Source of the DNA: Elysia marginata
Taxonomy: Eukaryota; Mollusca; Gastropoda; Plakobranchidae
Reading direction: 5' to 3'
Assembly: GCA_019649035.1 (NCBI GenBank)
Contig: BMAT01003262.1
Coordinates: forward strand, 26,373 to 47,404
DNA length: 21,032 nucleotides
The position numbers and the translations under genes are program-made. Below the pieces are notes generated by a model. The model did not search any database. It saw only the letters and a list, made by a program, of their open reading frames with translations, and was not told where the DNA came from. Positions 1 to 7,899 of the stretch are shown here, one piece after another. Each line of letters begins with the position of its first letter. Position 1 is the first letter of the stretch.

Positions 1-2
1 GA

Positions 3-236
3 AAGAAAAGAATTACAGCCTCAAATATTTTTAAAATTGTCAACAAAACGAATGAACTGTTTGACGACTCTTTAATGACTGATTTCATTGGAAAACTTCT
101 GTCCCCTGGCGACATCTCAAATTTAGCCCCAGTTAAGTTAGGAAAATTAAGAGAGCCATCCATCCAGTTTAAACTTAGACATATGAACAGTCATTCAAAT
201 TTTAGAGAAACTGGATTGTGTATTCATCCAGAGTAC
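3..236 (+). pseudogene. YqaJ-like exonuclease domain fragment
   Basis: An open frame enters from the window edge and ends at a TAA at 237-239. It starts with KKRITASNIFKIV, which fits the R-x-T-A-S-N opening of the YqaJ/lambda-exonuclease-like nuclease domain. It then has LGKLREPSIQF, matching the 'G-x-x-x-E-x-x-A' stretch that carries the first acidic active-site residue, and ETGLCIHPEY, matching the 'G-L-x-I-H-P-E-Y' strand that comes just before the second catalytic acid. The frame stops exactly there, so the rest of the catalytic site (the P-x-L-G-A-S-P-D region) is missing. Retrotransposon integrase sequence begins in another frame within a few codons. In the family this fold is a metal-dependent 5'-3' DNA exonuclease, and in invertebrates such domains often sit in mobile or repeated genes. 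The assignment rests on motif recognition only. The 5' part lies outside the window. Confidence 0.55.
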
Positions 237-238
237 TA

Positions 239-1025
239 ACAGACTCTAACACTTTAGTGGACAAGACAATTTTTGACCAAATATCTGACTTTGCACGACG
301 ACAGAAGGAAGACCCGACATTAAAAATCTGGTTTGATAGGGTTGGTACTGATCCCGTTAATGGTATTTCTTTTGTGTTGATTGGTGGATTTCTTCATCGT
401 CAGTTTGTTAAGAATGACGTGACATTCAAGACTTTGGTGGTACCGCAGTCTTTGCGTGAACAAGTTCTTTCATGTGCTCATGAGTCGACTTTAGTCGGTC
501 ACTCAGGGTACCATAAAACTTTGACGAGAGTGCAGAGTCAGTTTAGTTGGCCCTCGATGACAGTTGACATGCGGAACTTTGTTCGGTCATGTCACCTGTG
601 TCAAATTAAGGCACCGTGATAAACCTGCGCCTTTTCAGAAAATGCCTCTGATAGAAGAACCGTTTCAGAGAGTCGTGATAGATTTGGTTGGTCCTTTGCC
701 AATCACGAACGATCGCCATGAGTACATACTCACTATGGTCTGCATGAGTACTAGACGGGCAGAATGTACTCCACTACGGAAAATCACCGCGGATAAAGTA
801 GCAGAAGCTTTATTTGACATTTTTACAAGGGTTGGTTTTTCTAAGGAAATTCAGTCTGACAGCGGCCAACAGTTTATGTCAAACTTGTTAAAAGAATTTA
901 ATAAGCTTTGTAACATTAAACACATTTTTTCCACTCCCTACCACCCCCAAACTAATGGTGTAGTTGAACGTTTTCATTCAACCCTTAAAAATGATAAGGA
1001 AGTTGACAGACCAGTCGCCATCTAA
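239..1025 (+). pseudogene. Retrotransposon integrase: zinc-binding domain and catalytic core, frameshifted
   Basis: In the frame 218-619 the zinc-binding domain is complete: H88 and H95 (HESTLVGHSGYHKT) and C125 and C128 (CHLCQ). A frameshift near 612-620 moves the reading to the frame of 564-1025. That frame carries the catalytic core: the first acid in VVIDLVGPLP, the second in QSDSGQQF and the third, glutamate, in NGVVERFH. All three DDE residues are therefore still visible. In the family this enzyme joins retrotransposon cDNA ends to chromosomal DNA in the nucleus. The frame stops at 1023-1025, and coding similarity continues in a third frame from about 1006. The ATG at 218 is not a real start, because the first residues overlap the neighbouring YqaJ fragment and polyprotein domains need no start of their own. 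Confidence 0.85.
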
Positions 1026-1730
1026 TTGGAGCAAGTACCTGTCAGCCGCATTGTTTGCATATAGACAGCAGATACATGTGTCCACGGGGTTTTGGCCTTT
1101 CTTTTTGATGTTTGGTAGGTCGCCAAGGGGTCCCATGTAAATCTTAAGTGATCTCTTTACCAGAAAAGACTTGTCAAAAGATACTGCATATGACTATGAT
1201 TATAAACTCGATCTTCATAATAGGATAAAGTCAGCATGCAAAGTGGCACAAGAAAACATTTCACAAGTTGTTGCTGTTATCGTAAATAGACAAGACAAAA
1301 AAGCAAAACTTAAAGTATTTGTTCCTGGGGGAAAAAGTGTTAGTTTTGTTACCTCAGTCAAACAAAAAACTTGTTTTCTCACTCATAGGTCCATTTGAGG
1401 TAGTTAAAAAAAAAAGTCATTTGGTGTACCAAGTGGACATTGACGGTCGGTAAGGTCCGTTACATGTTAACTTGCTGCGGAAATACCATGATAGGCAAAT
1501 TGTGTCGGAAACTACCTCTGCCGTGGGTGTTGCGACAACTTTGCCGCTCACAGCTGAGTAACAACCAGCTCCGATTAACTCTGGTTTAAATCGTTCAGAT
1601 AAAAATTTGGTGTCTACAAATGCTGTTGAACCTTTCACTATTTTCAGTGAATTTCCTCTCCCTGCAAACATAGACAATTGGGAGTAAGTTTTTTACAGGT
1701 GACGTTAATGCATGTAATTCTAGCATTGTA
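1006..1730 (+). pseudogene. Integrase C-terminal region and linker to RT, with stops
   Basis: From about 1006 the third frame reads NWSKYLSAALFAYR, then STGFWPFFLMFGR, the usual end of the gypsy-type integrase core, followed by a TAA at 1138-1140. The same frame continues past it with helical residues (SACKVAQENISQVV) to the stop after 1395. At about 1375-1388 reading moves to another frame with GPFEVVKKKSHLVYQVDIDG and later HVNLLRKYHDR. This is the small beta-barrel 'GPFEV...HVNxLKxY' module at the end of gypsy integrases. Further stops lie at 1451, 1559 and 1685. No LTR, gag or protease-like sequence separates this module from the RT start at 1752, which supports one polyprotein reading from integrase into RT. 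Confidence 0.75.
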
Positions 1731-2206
1731 GAAGAGACAGGGGAGGACTGTGTGTTAAAAACTTTGTCCACTGATAACGAAAAGAGTAAAGTTACGATAA
1801 ACCCTCTTCTAGATGACGGCAAAGTCAAACAGGTTCATAAAATACTGACTGAATTTTCTGACACTCTGACTTCCTTGCCAGGACATACGCATACTGTTCA
1901 GCATGAAATTAGACTTACAACAGATGAACCCGTAAGGGTTAAACCTTACCAAGTACCTTTTGCATCCCAAGACTTTGTGAAAGATGAAATTAAAAAACTC
2001 CTAGACCTAGGGGTGGTAGAACCTTCGGTTAGCCCATTTTGTTCACCAATTGTGTTAGTTAAGAAAAAAGACGGGTCCCTACGCTTATGTATTGATTTTC
2101 GCAAGCTGAATTCAGTAACTGTGTTAGATGGGCACTCGCTCTGCAAGAGTTCTCATTCACAATATCAGCTATACCAGGCACAGAGAATTGTCATGCTAAT
2201 GCGTAA
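1731..2206 (+). pseudogene. RT N-terminus fused by deletion to the RNase H C-terminus
   Basis: The frame from 1752 gives the RT entry region: EIRLTTDEPVRVKPYQVP, then a helix (VKDEIKKLLDLGVVEPS), then SPIVLVKKKDGS and LCIDFRKLN, which are the first finger motifs of Ty3/gypsy RT. Immediately afterwards the similarity jumps. From 2123 a different frame reads VRWALALQEFSFTI and IPGTENCHANA, which is the end of the RNase H domain ('RWALxLQ...G-T-E-N-x-x-A-D-A'). It ends at TAA 2204-2206 followed by TAG. The palm, the YxDD box and most of RNase H, roughly a kilobase in relatives, are missing. The last acidic residue expected near 'N-x-x-A-D-A' is replaced by N. This copy could not make active RT. 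Confidence 0.85.
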
Positions 2207-2742
2207 TAGCGGTAAAAATGCTAAGGTTAAAAGTTATAATCTGGGTGGCTTATTAGAGTTGTTGCTTGGCAAATCTCCTCGAAACACTTGCCTGGAATTT
2301 TGAAGTATCCTTTCCAACGAACAGTTACTGTTTTGCTGGTATTGAAAGTTTAAAAGTATTGTTTTCGTCCAGGTCGACAGGTGTTGCGGTCGGATTTAAA
2401 GCTAAATGAGGAACATGTTGCATGACTCGATTTGATTCATTTTAACCGGGTATTCATGATTGCCATGCTTTAACCAAAGACTTCTGTTGATATATATATG
2501 CAAATTTTACAGGTTTTTTTTTCTTTTTCAGGACTATAATTGGTGTATTGATGCGCTTTATGATCTTACCTTAAGAAATATAATTGATAAGAATTTACAA
2601 GACCTGCAAAAATTTGTTTTATTAAAATGAATTTTACTTTTTGCATAAGCTTACTCATCTTTCTGATTTTTCATCCCTCTAGAATCCAGATATCCGGTGA
2701 TTTCTCGTAAAAATTTAAAATTTTAGCTGGGGTTGGGGGTAA
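2207..2742 (+). other. Non-coding 3' region of the retrotransposon with polypurine tract
   Basis: No convincing coding sequence follows the RNase H remnant. The open frame that runs on to 2303 has no family resemblance. The stretch ends in a G-rich purine run, AGCTGGGGTTGGGGGTAA at 2725-2742, lying directly against the LTR start. That is where the plus-strand primer (polypurine tract) of LTR retrotransposons sits. A pyrimidine run followed by CAG at about 2514-2531 resembles a splice acceptor, but nothing coding follows it. Confidence 0.6.
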
Positions 2743-3250
2743 TGTTGGGAGCGAAAGAGTTTAAAAATAAAAAAGGCAAATGTATAATTTAGCAGTAGCG
2801 AGAGAGTTAATATATTTTTTTATGATTGTGCTAATAGTATAAATTGACTGGGTGTGCATGCTTTGACCTTTGTGTGGGAATGAGTTTTAATGAGTGAGCG
2901 CAGATCAGCGGGTGTATAAAATTTGGAGGACTTGCTGGACTCGGGGCCTTGGAGTGAAGCCGCGGAGAGGAACGTAAGAGGGACCTACACCACCCTGCCA
3001 AGTACCCCGTGCCAAGTGCCAGTGTGATAAGTATTGTGTATCGGGGACCCTCGTGGTCGATTTGTATTTCTCTATTTTGATTTCTTAGTCCTTCAAAGTA
3101 ATAAATGTAAAGCTGCCTTTTAGAATTGCCTTTTGGTTTTAATTGAAACGTAAGTTAAATATGTCTCTGTTTTACATGTAACTACGTAGTAGCCAATAAA
3201 TGAAAGGTTAAACCCTAACGCTTAGTTTAGAGGGTCACCACTCCCTAACA
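2743..3250 (+). repeat. 3' long terminal repeat (508 bp)
   Basis: The segment begins TGTTGGGAG and ends CTCCCTAACA. These ends are inverted copies of each other apart from one base and have the TG...CA form of LTRs. It directly follows a polypurine tract. Inside, a TATA box (TATAAAAT, 2915-2922) precedes a GC-richer stretch at 2930-3060 where transcription would start. AATAAA poly(A) signals lie at 3100-3105 and 3195-3200. This U3-R-U5-like layout fits an LTR. Its partner 5' LTR is not in the window, so the boundary comes from the terminal symmetry rather than from a two-copy comparison. Confidence 0.75.
2915..2922 (+). promoter_or_regulatory. TATA box inside the LTR
   Basis: TATAAAAT lies in the middle of the LTR, upstream of a GC-richer transcribed-looking segment and two AATAAA signals. 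In LTR retrotransposons this would drive element transcription. Here the downstream copy could at most drive flanking DNA to the right. Confidence 0.45.
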
Positions 3251-3259
3251 ATCCCTATC

Positions 3260-3765
3260 TTTGCTATGGCAATTTTAAATGTCATGACCAACGAGTTCCC
3301 CATCATTTAACAACGGCTTTAGCATCCAATCATCTTGTACTGCTTGGTTGTTATTACTGTTACGATATATTTCCCAGATATATTCATTGGCATCGTCCAC
3401 TAGCCTCGTCATCATGGGTTTATGACTGTCATTTTTATTATAATTTACATCATTATGGACATTGCCATAGTTGGTGTTATGATCATCATCATCGCCATTC
3501 ATCTCATCATCATTATCAAACCCATCATAATCATCATTATCATTTTAATTACAGTGGCCGGAAATGATCAAGACCATCATTGTCACTATTGTAAATATAA
3601 TCTTTATTAGATGGTCCAGCTTGTTTTGTAAATAATAGTGATTCTTTACCGCTATGACCACAGGTATTATCATTGTTAGGGTTATTACATGTTATTAATC
3701 TTTGAATTGTGGTTTCTCCTAGTATTGCCATCATTGGTTTGAACTATACCTATTGTTCTTATCAT
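3260..3765. repeat. Imperfect ATC/ATT trinucleotide low-complexity tract
   Basis: Between the LTR and the DUF7869 frame the DNA is dominated by degenerate CAT/ATC/ATT trinucleotides, densest at 3475-3550 (ATCATCATCATCGCCATTC and similar). It gives Ile-rich plus-strand and Asn/Asp-rich minus-strand translations, which is what such repeats produce. I see no gene here. Confidence 0.6.
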
Positions 3766-3772
3766 TTATTAT

Positions 3773-4600
3773 ATGATGGTCCTAGGTGCTGCTTATTACA
3801 GCCGTCAGCTATACCTTTATATCTTTGGCATTATTCGCCACAGAGGTGTAGAGGAGCAAGCCAAGAGTGACATTTTATTTTATACATGGTTAGAGTGTGA
3901 AAATAAAAAGAACTCCAACATGATCGCCTCAGCGCTCCACCATTTCTTAACTCGGCACCATTCTGAGATGGTGACCAAAAAGCAGCTTAGACTGTTTAGC
4001 GACTCCTGTTATGGTCAAAGCAAAAACTTTAATGTGATGTCCATGCTCTTGGCAGACAGGAAAAGGTACTTTTCCCAGACAGACGTCCTGTACACTTTCC
4101 CTGTACGAATCCACAGCTATCTCCCTGCGGATAGAGCTTTTAGGAGAGTTGCTCAGGATGTGAAAAAATTGGAGACAATTACTTTACCTGAAAATTACAT
4201 AAGCATTCTCCAACGCCATGGCCAAGTCCTGGAGTACAACAAAGACTGGCAAGCATTTTACTATAAAGCTGAAACTTCACGGTTTGTGAAACAAAAACGC
4301 GAACTTAACATTTCCAGCGTCAAGAGGATTCAGATCTGTGGTAGTGGAGACAAGCTCAGTGTGTCAGATGCCTACAATGGAGACCTCACTGTTCATGGTG
4401 TTTTGAAGAAAGGGAAATCATGGGCCAATTTCAGGCCACCTATTTTAGAAAATGCTAGCACTGTGAAGGCTGCAAAGAAAGCAGATGTTTATAAACTGTT
4501 GGAGGAGATGGGTGCAAGTGACACTGTGATAGAACGCTATCAGAACATGCTAAGTGTTGGGGCATCAGATGCTAGAAAGTCAGATTCTGATTCTGAATGA
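3773..4600 (+). CDS. DUF7869-type protein, N-terminally truncated, transposon-associated family
   Basis: An uninterrupted 275-codon frame. The features I recognise are YYSRQLYLYIFGI near the start (residues 8-20), LRLFSDSCYGQSKNF (73-87) and VRIHSYLPADRAF (111-123), followed by a long amphipathic region and an acidic end (SDSDSE). The 'S-D-x-C-x-G-Q-x-K-N' and 'G-H-S-Y-x-P-D-R' motifs mark the DUF7869 family, widespread in invertebrates and usually part of proteins of 500 residues or more. The first motif looks like an RNase H-fold acidic strand, so a DDE-transposase-like origin is plausible but inferred. The G of 'GHSYLP' is I here. An in-frame TGA at 3740-3742 closes the frame upstream, and the N-terminal zinc-binding half is not seen, so this is probably a 5'-broken element copy or the last exon of a longer gene. 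The ATG at 3773 may not be a true start. Confidence 0.7.
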   Translation: MMVLGAAYYSRQLYLYIFGIIRHRGVEEQAKSDILFYTWLECENKKNSNMIASALHHFLTRHHSEMVTKKQLRLFSDSCYGQSKNFNVMSMLLADRKRYFSQTDVLYTFPVRIHSYLPADRAFRRVAQDVKKLETITLPENYISILQRHGQVLEYNKDWQAFYYKAETSRFVKQKRELNISSVKRIQICGSGDKLSVSDAYNGDLTVHGVLKKGKSWANFRPPILENASTVKAAKKADVYKLLEEMGASDTVIERYQNMLSVGASDARKSDSDSE

Positions 4601-5224
4601 TTGGTCAGGACTATAGACAGCACATATCATTAAATTAATATAGGAATATTTTGCTTGTATTGTTATAATCTGACCCAAAACTCCAAAAACCTTGATATGT
4701 CTGTTTTTGCCAAAAAAATTTTTCCTGGATTTATCTGTTTTTGCACAAAAGTTGAAAACTTTAATTGGCTATAACACAATAAATTGTTATTTAAAATGTT
4801 AGCATTCACTGTGTCTATATTGTGGGGATGAAAGGCTACAATTATATACTTAAACTTTAATTGGGCCCCTTGAGGTTATTTTGTAAAGAAAAAAAGTCTA
4901 TTTTTCTCAAAACTGGAATTTTGGATATCTGATTTTGCATCTAAACCATTCATTTCTGTTGTTATTGTTGCCATTGGAATGACCCATTCTGACAATGTAA
5001 TGGTAATGGTTGTTGTATAGTTACTGTTGTTTGTAAAAAAAAGAAAGAAAAATAAAAAAAAAATTAATTAAAAAAACAATATTGATGTAATACTTTTGAT
5101 GCATTTCTATTGTAGAGCTCTTTACTTTTGTGTGATGTTACACTATTGTACAATGATCTGTATTTGTTCTGAAGCAACCTTTCTCTACTGCATTATTAGC
5201 GCCACTGGGCAGTTTTTTTAATGG
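4601..5224. other. AT-rich non-coding DNA after the DUF7869 frame
   Basis: No gene is visible. An AATAAA at 4779-4784 could serve as poly(A) signal for the preceding frame. A long A-rich run lies at 5035-5081. The end of this stretch (about 5190-5224) probably already belongs to the retroposon whose tail follows. Confidence 0.4.
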
Positions 5225-5262
5225 ATTTTAGTCGCTCTATAAATAAATTATTATTATTATTT
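5225..5262 (+). repeat. SINE/LINE-like 3' tail with (ATT)n
   Basis: The sequence TCGCTCTATAAATAAAT followed by repeated TTA units is the shared 3' tail type seen in many tRNA-derived SINEs and L2/CR1-like LINEs ('GCGCTATATAAAT' plus a short tandem tail). The 5' head of the retroposon is not recognisable, so the class is not settled. Confidence 0.5.
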
Positions 5263-5648
5263 CATTATAATTATTATAAGGAATGTGTGTATAGTCCAGA
5301 TATTAGGGGAACATTTTCAACAGTTTACAAAGTCAAGCAGCCAAAGGAACGGGTTGGTCACAGATAGATATCTTTGTTAGACTCATCACAAAGTTTAGAT
5401 GAACTTTCAGATCCTTTGACCACTCTATATTATTCATAGCTTAATGTCAAATCTGGGACGTGTACAAAGATGTCATCACCAAAATACTTCTCAAGCATAA
5501 AATTACCCCTGCAGGAAGACAGACCATTTTTACTTCTATGAGAAGACATAGAGACAAAAACATGGCAGCCTCAGGTCTCAGGTAAAAAAAAAAAAAAAGA
5601 AAGATTGTGTGCCTAAAATTGTTTGATTAAAGGAAGGTAACAGATTTA

Positions 5649-5912
5649 TTGACAAAAAAAAACTGTTGTCTTCACATTTCGGAATTTTCTATGTTTAAAA
5701 TATTCATCCTAGCCTTAGAGACCCAGAAACCAACGATAAACAAATTATATGACAAAGTTGTTGACTTGTTTAGAGATTTTTTAAAATTATTCATAAAAGC
5801 AGAAGACATTACAGAATCTGGAAAACAACTTCAATTGTTGCACCTGGCAGACAAATGCAAGCATATCCCTAATAATCACACCCAAACTGGGAGTGTGAAG
5901 ATATATACTTAA
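5649..5912 (+). pseudogene. hAT-like transposase pseudogene, middle part
   Basis: The frame contains FKIFILALETQKPTINKLYD, then KVVDLFRDFLKLFIKAEDI. This fits the region of hAT-superfamily proteins where 'L...Q...P....LY..L..L......F.K...' precedes the C-terminal catalytic part. The frame then closes early in a run of unrelated residues. The initial MTKKNCC stretch follows a poly(A)-like run and is not a believable start. With the two pieces downstream (5986-6204 and 6262-6366) it forms one degraded transposase copy. No host role can be claimed. Confidence 0.55.
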
Positions 5913-5985
5913 ACAATGTTTGAAAGAAGACGCATTGAACTTTCTTGAAAAACTCTGAAATGCATTCACCACCACTGGGCAATAC

Positions 5986-6204
5986 ATGAAGAAGAATCTT
6001 CCCATTACTAGTCTGTTGACACTTCCTCTGCTGGACCCAATGGCTTTCCACCAGACACAAACGTTTATTACCCTAAACTGCCAACTGCCATCACTTTTTC
6101 CAACCATTAGTACTCCTGGTTTCAGTGACGAAATCATGAGAATACCAATGACATTTACATTCTTGTTGGAAAGAAGGCTTGGCATGATATTTGGCGGAAT
6201 TTGA
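5986..6204 (+). pseudogene. hAT-like transposase pseudogene, next part after frameshift
   Basis: After a frame change the plus strand reads MKKNLPITSLLTLPLLDPMA, matching the hAT-like 'K-L-P-L...L....L-D-P' segment. GFSDEIMRI then recalls the 'D-E-x-x-x-Y' segment that follows it. The frame ends at a TGA (6202-6204) before the C-terminal dimerisation motif, which lies in another frame slightly downstream. The open minus-strand frame over the same DNA is antisense. Confidence 0.5.
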
Positions 6205-6261
6205 TTTTCAATTAAAACGTGGAAAGTTCATCAGTGGAAAGAATTGTGACAGCTTGTCTGT

Positions 6262-6366
6262 CTATTTTCACAGGTCCACGAGTTGAGCAATCCTTCTCAA
6301 TAATGAATAGCATCGTCAGTCAAAGGCATATTAACACATACAAAATAATGAAACATTTCTTTGTCT
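6262..6366 (+). pseudogene. hAT-like transposase pseudogene, C-terminal dimerisation segment
   Basis: The plus strand reads CLSIFTGPRVEQSFSIMNSI and then SQRHINTYKIM before a TAA. This is the conserved hAT C-terminal pattern 'L-S-x-x-x-x-x-x-V-E-x-x-F-S-x-M-N' followed by 'R-x-x-L'. It lies about 60 bp beyond the previous fragment in a new frame, in the order and at the spacing expected for one broken gene. Stops follow, and the usual end of the domain is not recognisable. Confidence 0.6.
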
Positions 6367-6489
6367 AAAATATTTCCTTTAGCCCAACACACTTCAGCTA
6401 TTAAATTGTATTCAAGATAAGATGCAACATTTTCTCCTTTTGATGCATCACTTGCATGGCACATACAGAAATCACATTCAAGATATCAA

Positions 6490-7899
6490 AATTTCATGAA
6501 GGTGAGAAAAGCAGGAGCCGCAATCAAAAAAGAGACTCGGTATAAAGAAGAAGGCTCCTCCAACGGCTAAGAACACCCTTCCTCCAGAAAGGCAATTTAA
6601 ACAGGATTAACTATAACAGGGGACGATGTAGTAAGTGATTGTCAAGTCTATGTGTAACTAAATTTAGAATGCTCATGCACTCCTGCAAATAAGTGAAGGC
6701 TGACTTCAGTTGATAAAACAATTTGAACTATTATGGAGTAAAAAGTGTTGTTTCACTTTAAGTTATTATCATGTTTATGATGTTAATTATATGCAATAAG
6801 GGAAATTCATCAGCTAAATTTCATAATAAAATAGACCCAATTAGGCCTAAAAAAACCCAGAAACGCCGTATTCTGACTGTAAAACCCCAAAATTTTTCTG
6901 GGAGCACCCCCCTAAAGAGGCTCCCACTTTAGGTAGTAGCGGTAAAGTTTAGACAATTTTATGATAGCCCACATGCAGGTCTATAATACGTGCATCATTA
7001 TTATATTCAAGAAAATCTTTACTGATTAGTCCAACCAGTGGCACCTTTAAAAAGACGGATTGAAAAGTAATTAAGGAATTGTTCTAGTTGGCCTTATTAT
7101 CTTTTGCCATTTTTCTCTTTATTCTTTGAAACAATTCAAAGGTAAACAATCCAGATATTTCAAACCCAACATAAACAATTTTGAATTTTCTAAAGTTCAA
7201 ACAATCAAATGTGCACATTACAGAAGAGGGATAAAATCAGTAGTATAGTTCAATTAGAAAATTTGGGAATTTCAGAATTTCGGTTTAAATTATATAGCCC
7301 CACTGTATAAGATTGAAGTGTAAAAATCATATAAAGACCATATATATCAAAAATATTGAGCAAATGCTAGTTTGATTAAAACATGTATAAAGGTTAGTTT
7401 GATTGAAAGACAATGTTGATATTGCACCCTAAGCTGATGCAAGCTCAACAGCACATAGAAAAGTTAAGCATACCATTATGTTAGGCGACTTGTGTAAGGC
7501 ATAAGCTAGAATTTTCACTTATTCAATTAGATAGGAACATTTTCTGATGGAATCATTTTTCCCCTTTAAGACTACAAGTACGAGGTTTATTTTTTTAAAC
7601 TTTTACTCTTACGTCTAGCTTTGCCACATCCTGAGGTGTTTCATTTTAGAATCAAAATCTGTAGAAATGGATTATCAAAATTTGTAGCAAATTCATGTGC
7701 TTTGAGAGCTCTAAAACATAGCTAGTCTGAATGACTTGCCTCACAATTAAAAAGTGTTTTGATCTAGCCAAAACTAACATTACAAGTAATATTGGATAAA
7801 TTATATATTTTATACCGTAAAATTCCATGTTGGGTCTATCTTATTCGCATAAAATTTAGATGTTAAAATTGTAGAAAACAAATCCTATACCACATTTAA
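6490..7899. other. Non-coding, mostly unassigned DNA
   Basis: No coding sequence is supported. A C-rich stretch at 6884-6926 (ACCCCAAAATTTTTCTGGGAGC...) resembles repeat DNA common in marine invertebrates and contains a 7-bp stem (TGGGAGC 6899-6905, GCTCCCA 6920-6926). A TTTATT at 7586-7591 is an AATAAA on the minus strand and could be the poly(A) signal of TMEM267, giving a 3' UTR of about 310 bases. The rest is AT-rich without visible structure. Confidence 0.4.

Larger units (their letters stand above)
239..3250 (+). mobile_element. 5'-truncated Ty3/gypsy-like LTR retrotransposon with integrase before RT
   Basis: In order along the plus strand: H2C2 zinc-binding and DDE core of integrase (about 260-1000), integrase C-terminal region (1006-1500), a linker, the N-terminal part of RT (1752-2122), the C-terminal end of RNase H (2123-2203), about 540 bp of non-coding DNA, a purine-rich tract and one LTR (2743-3250). 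The 5' LTR, gag and protease are absent, so the element is truncated at or near 239. At least four frame changes (near 615, 1005, 1375 and 1690), in-frame stops (for example 1138, 1451, 1559 and 1685) and an internal deletion at about 2122 make it non-functional. Integrase upstream of RT is unlike most Ty3/gypsy elements and is the order described for Gmr1-like elements. No target-site duplication can be tested because the 5' end is lost. Confidence 0.85.

Noticed and set aside
1417..1828. Two overlapping minus-strand frames in the retrotransposon
   Set aside because: Antisense to the integrase-RT linker, which is coding-like on the plus strand.
2514..2531. Pyrimidine tract plus CAG resembling a splice acceptor
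   Set aside because: No coding sequence follows, and it lies in the non-coding 3' part of the LTR element.
3275..3610. Open frames on both strands rich in Ile or Asn/Asp
   Set aside because: Products of ATC/ATT low-complexity DNA.
5787..6185. 132-codon minus-strand open frame
   Set aside because: It is antisense to the hAT-like fragments on the plus strand, which carry recognisable motifs; the minus translation shows none.
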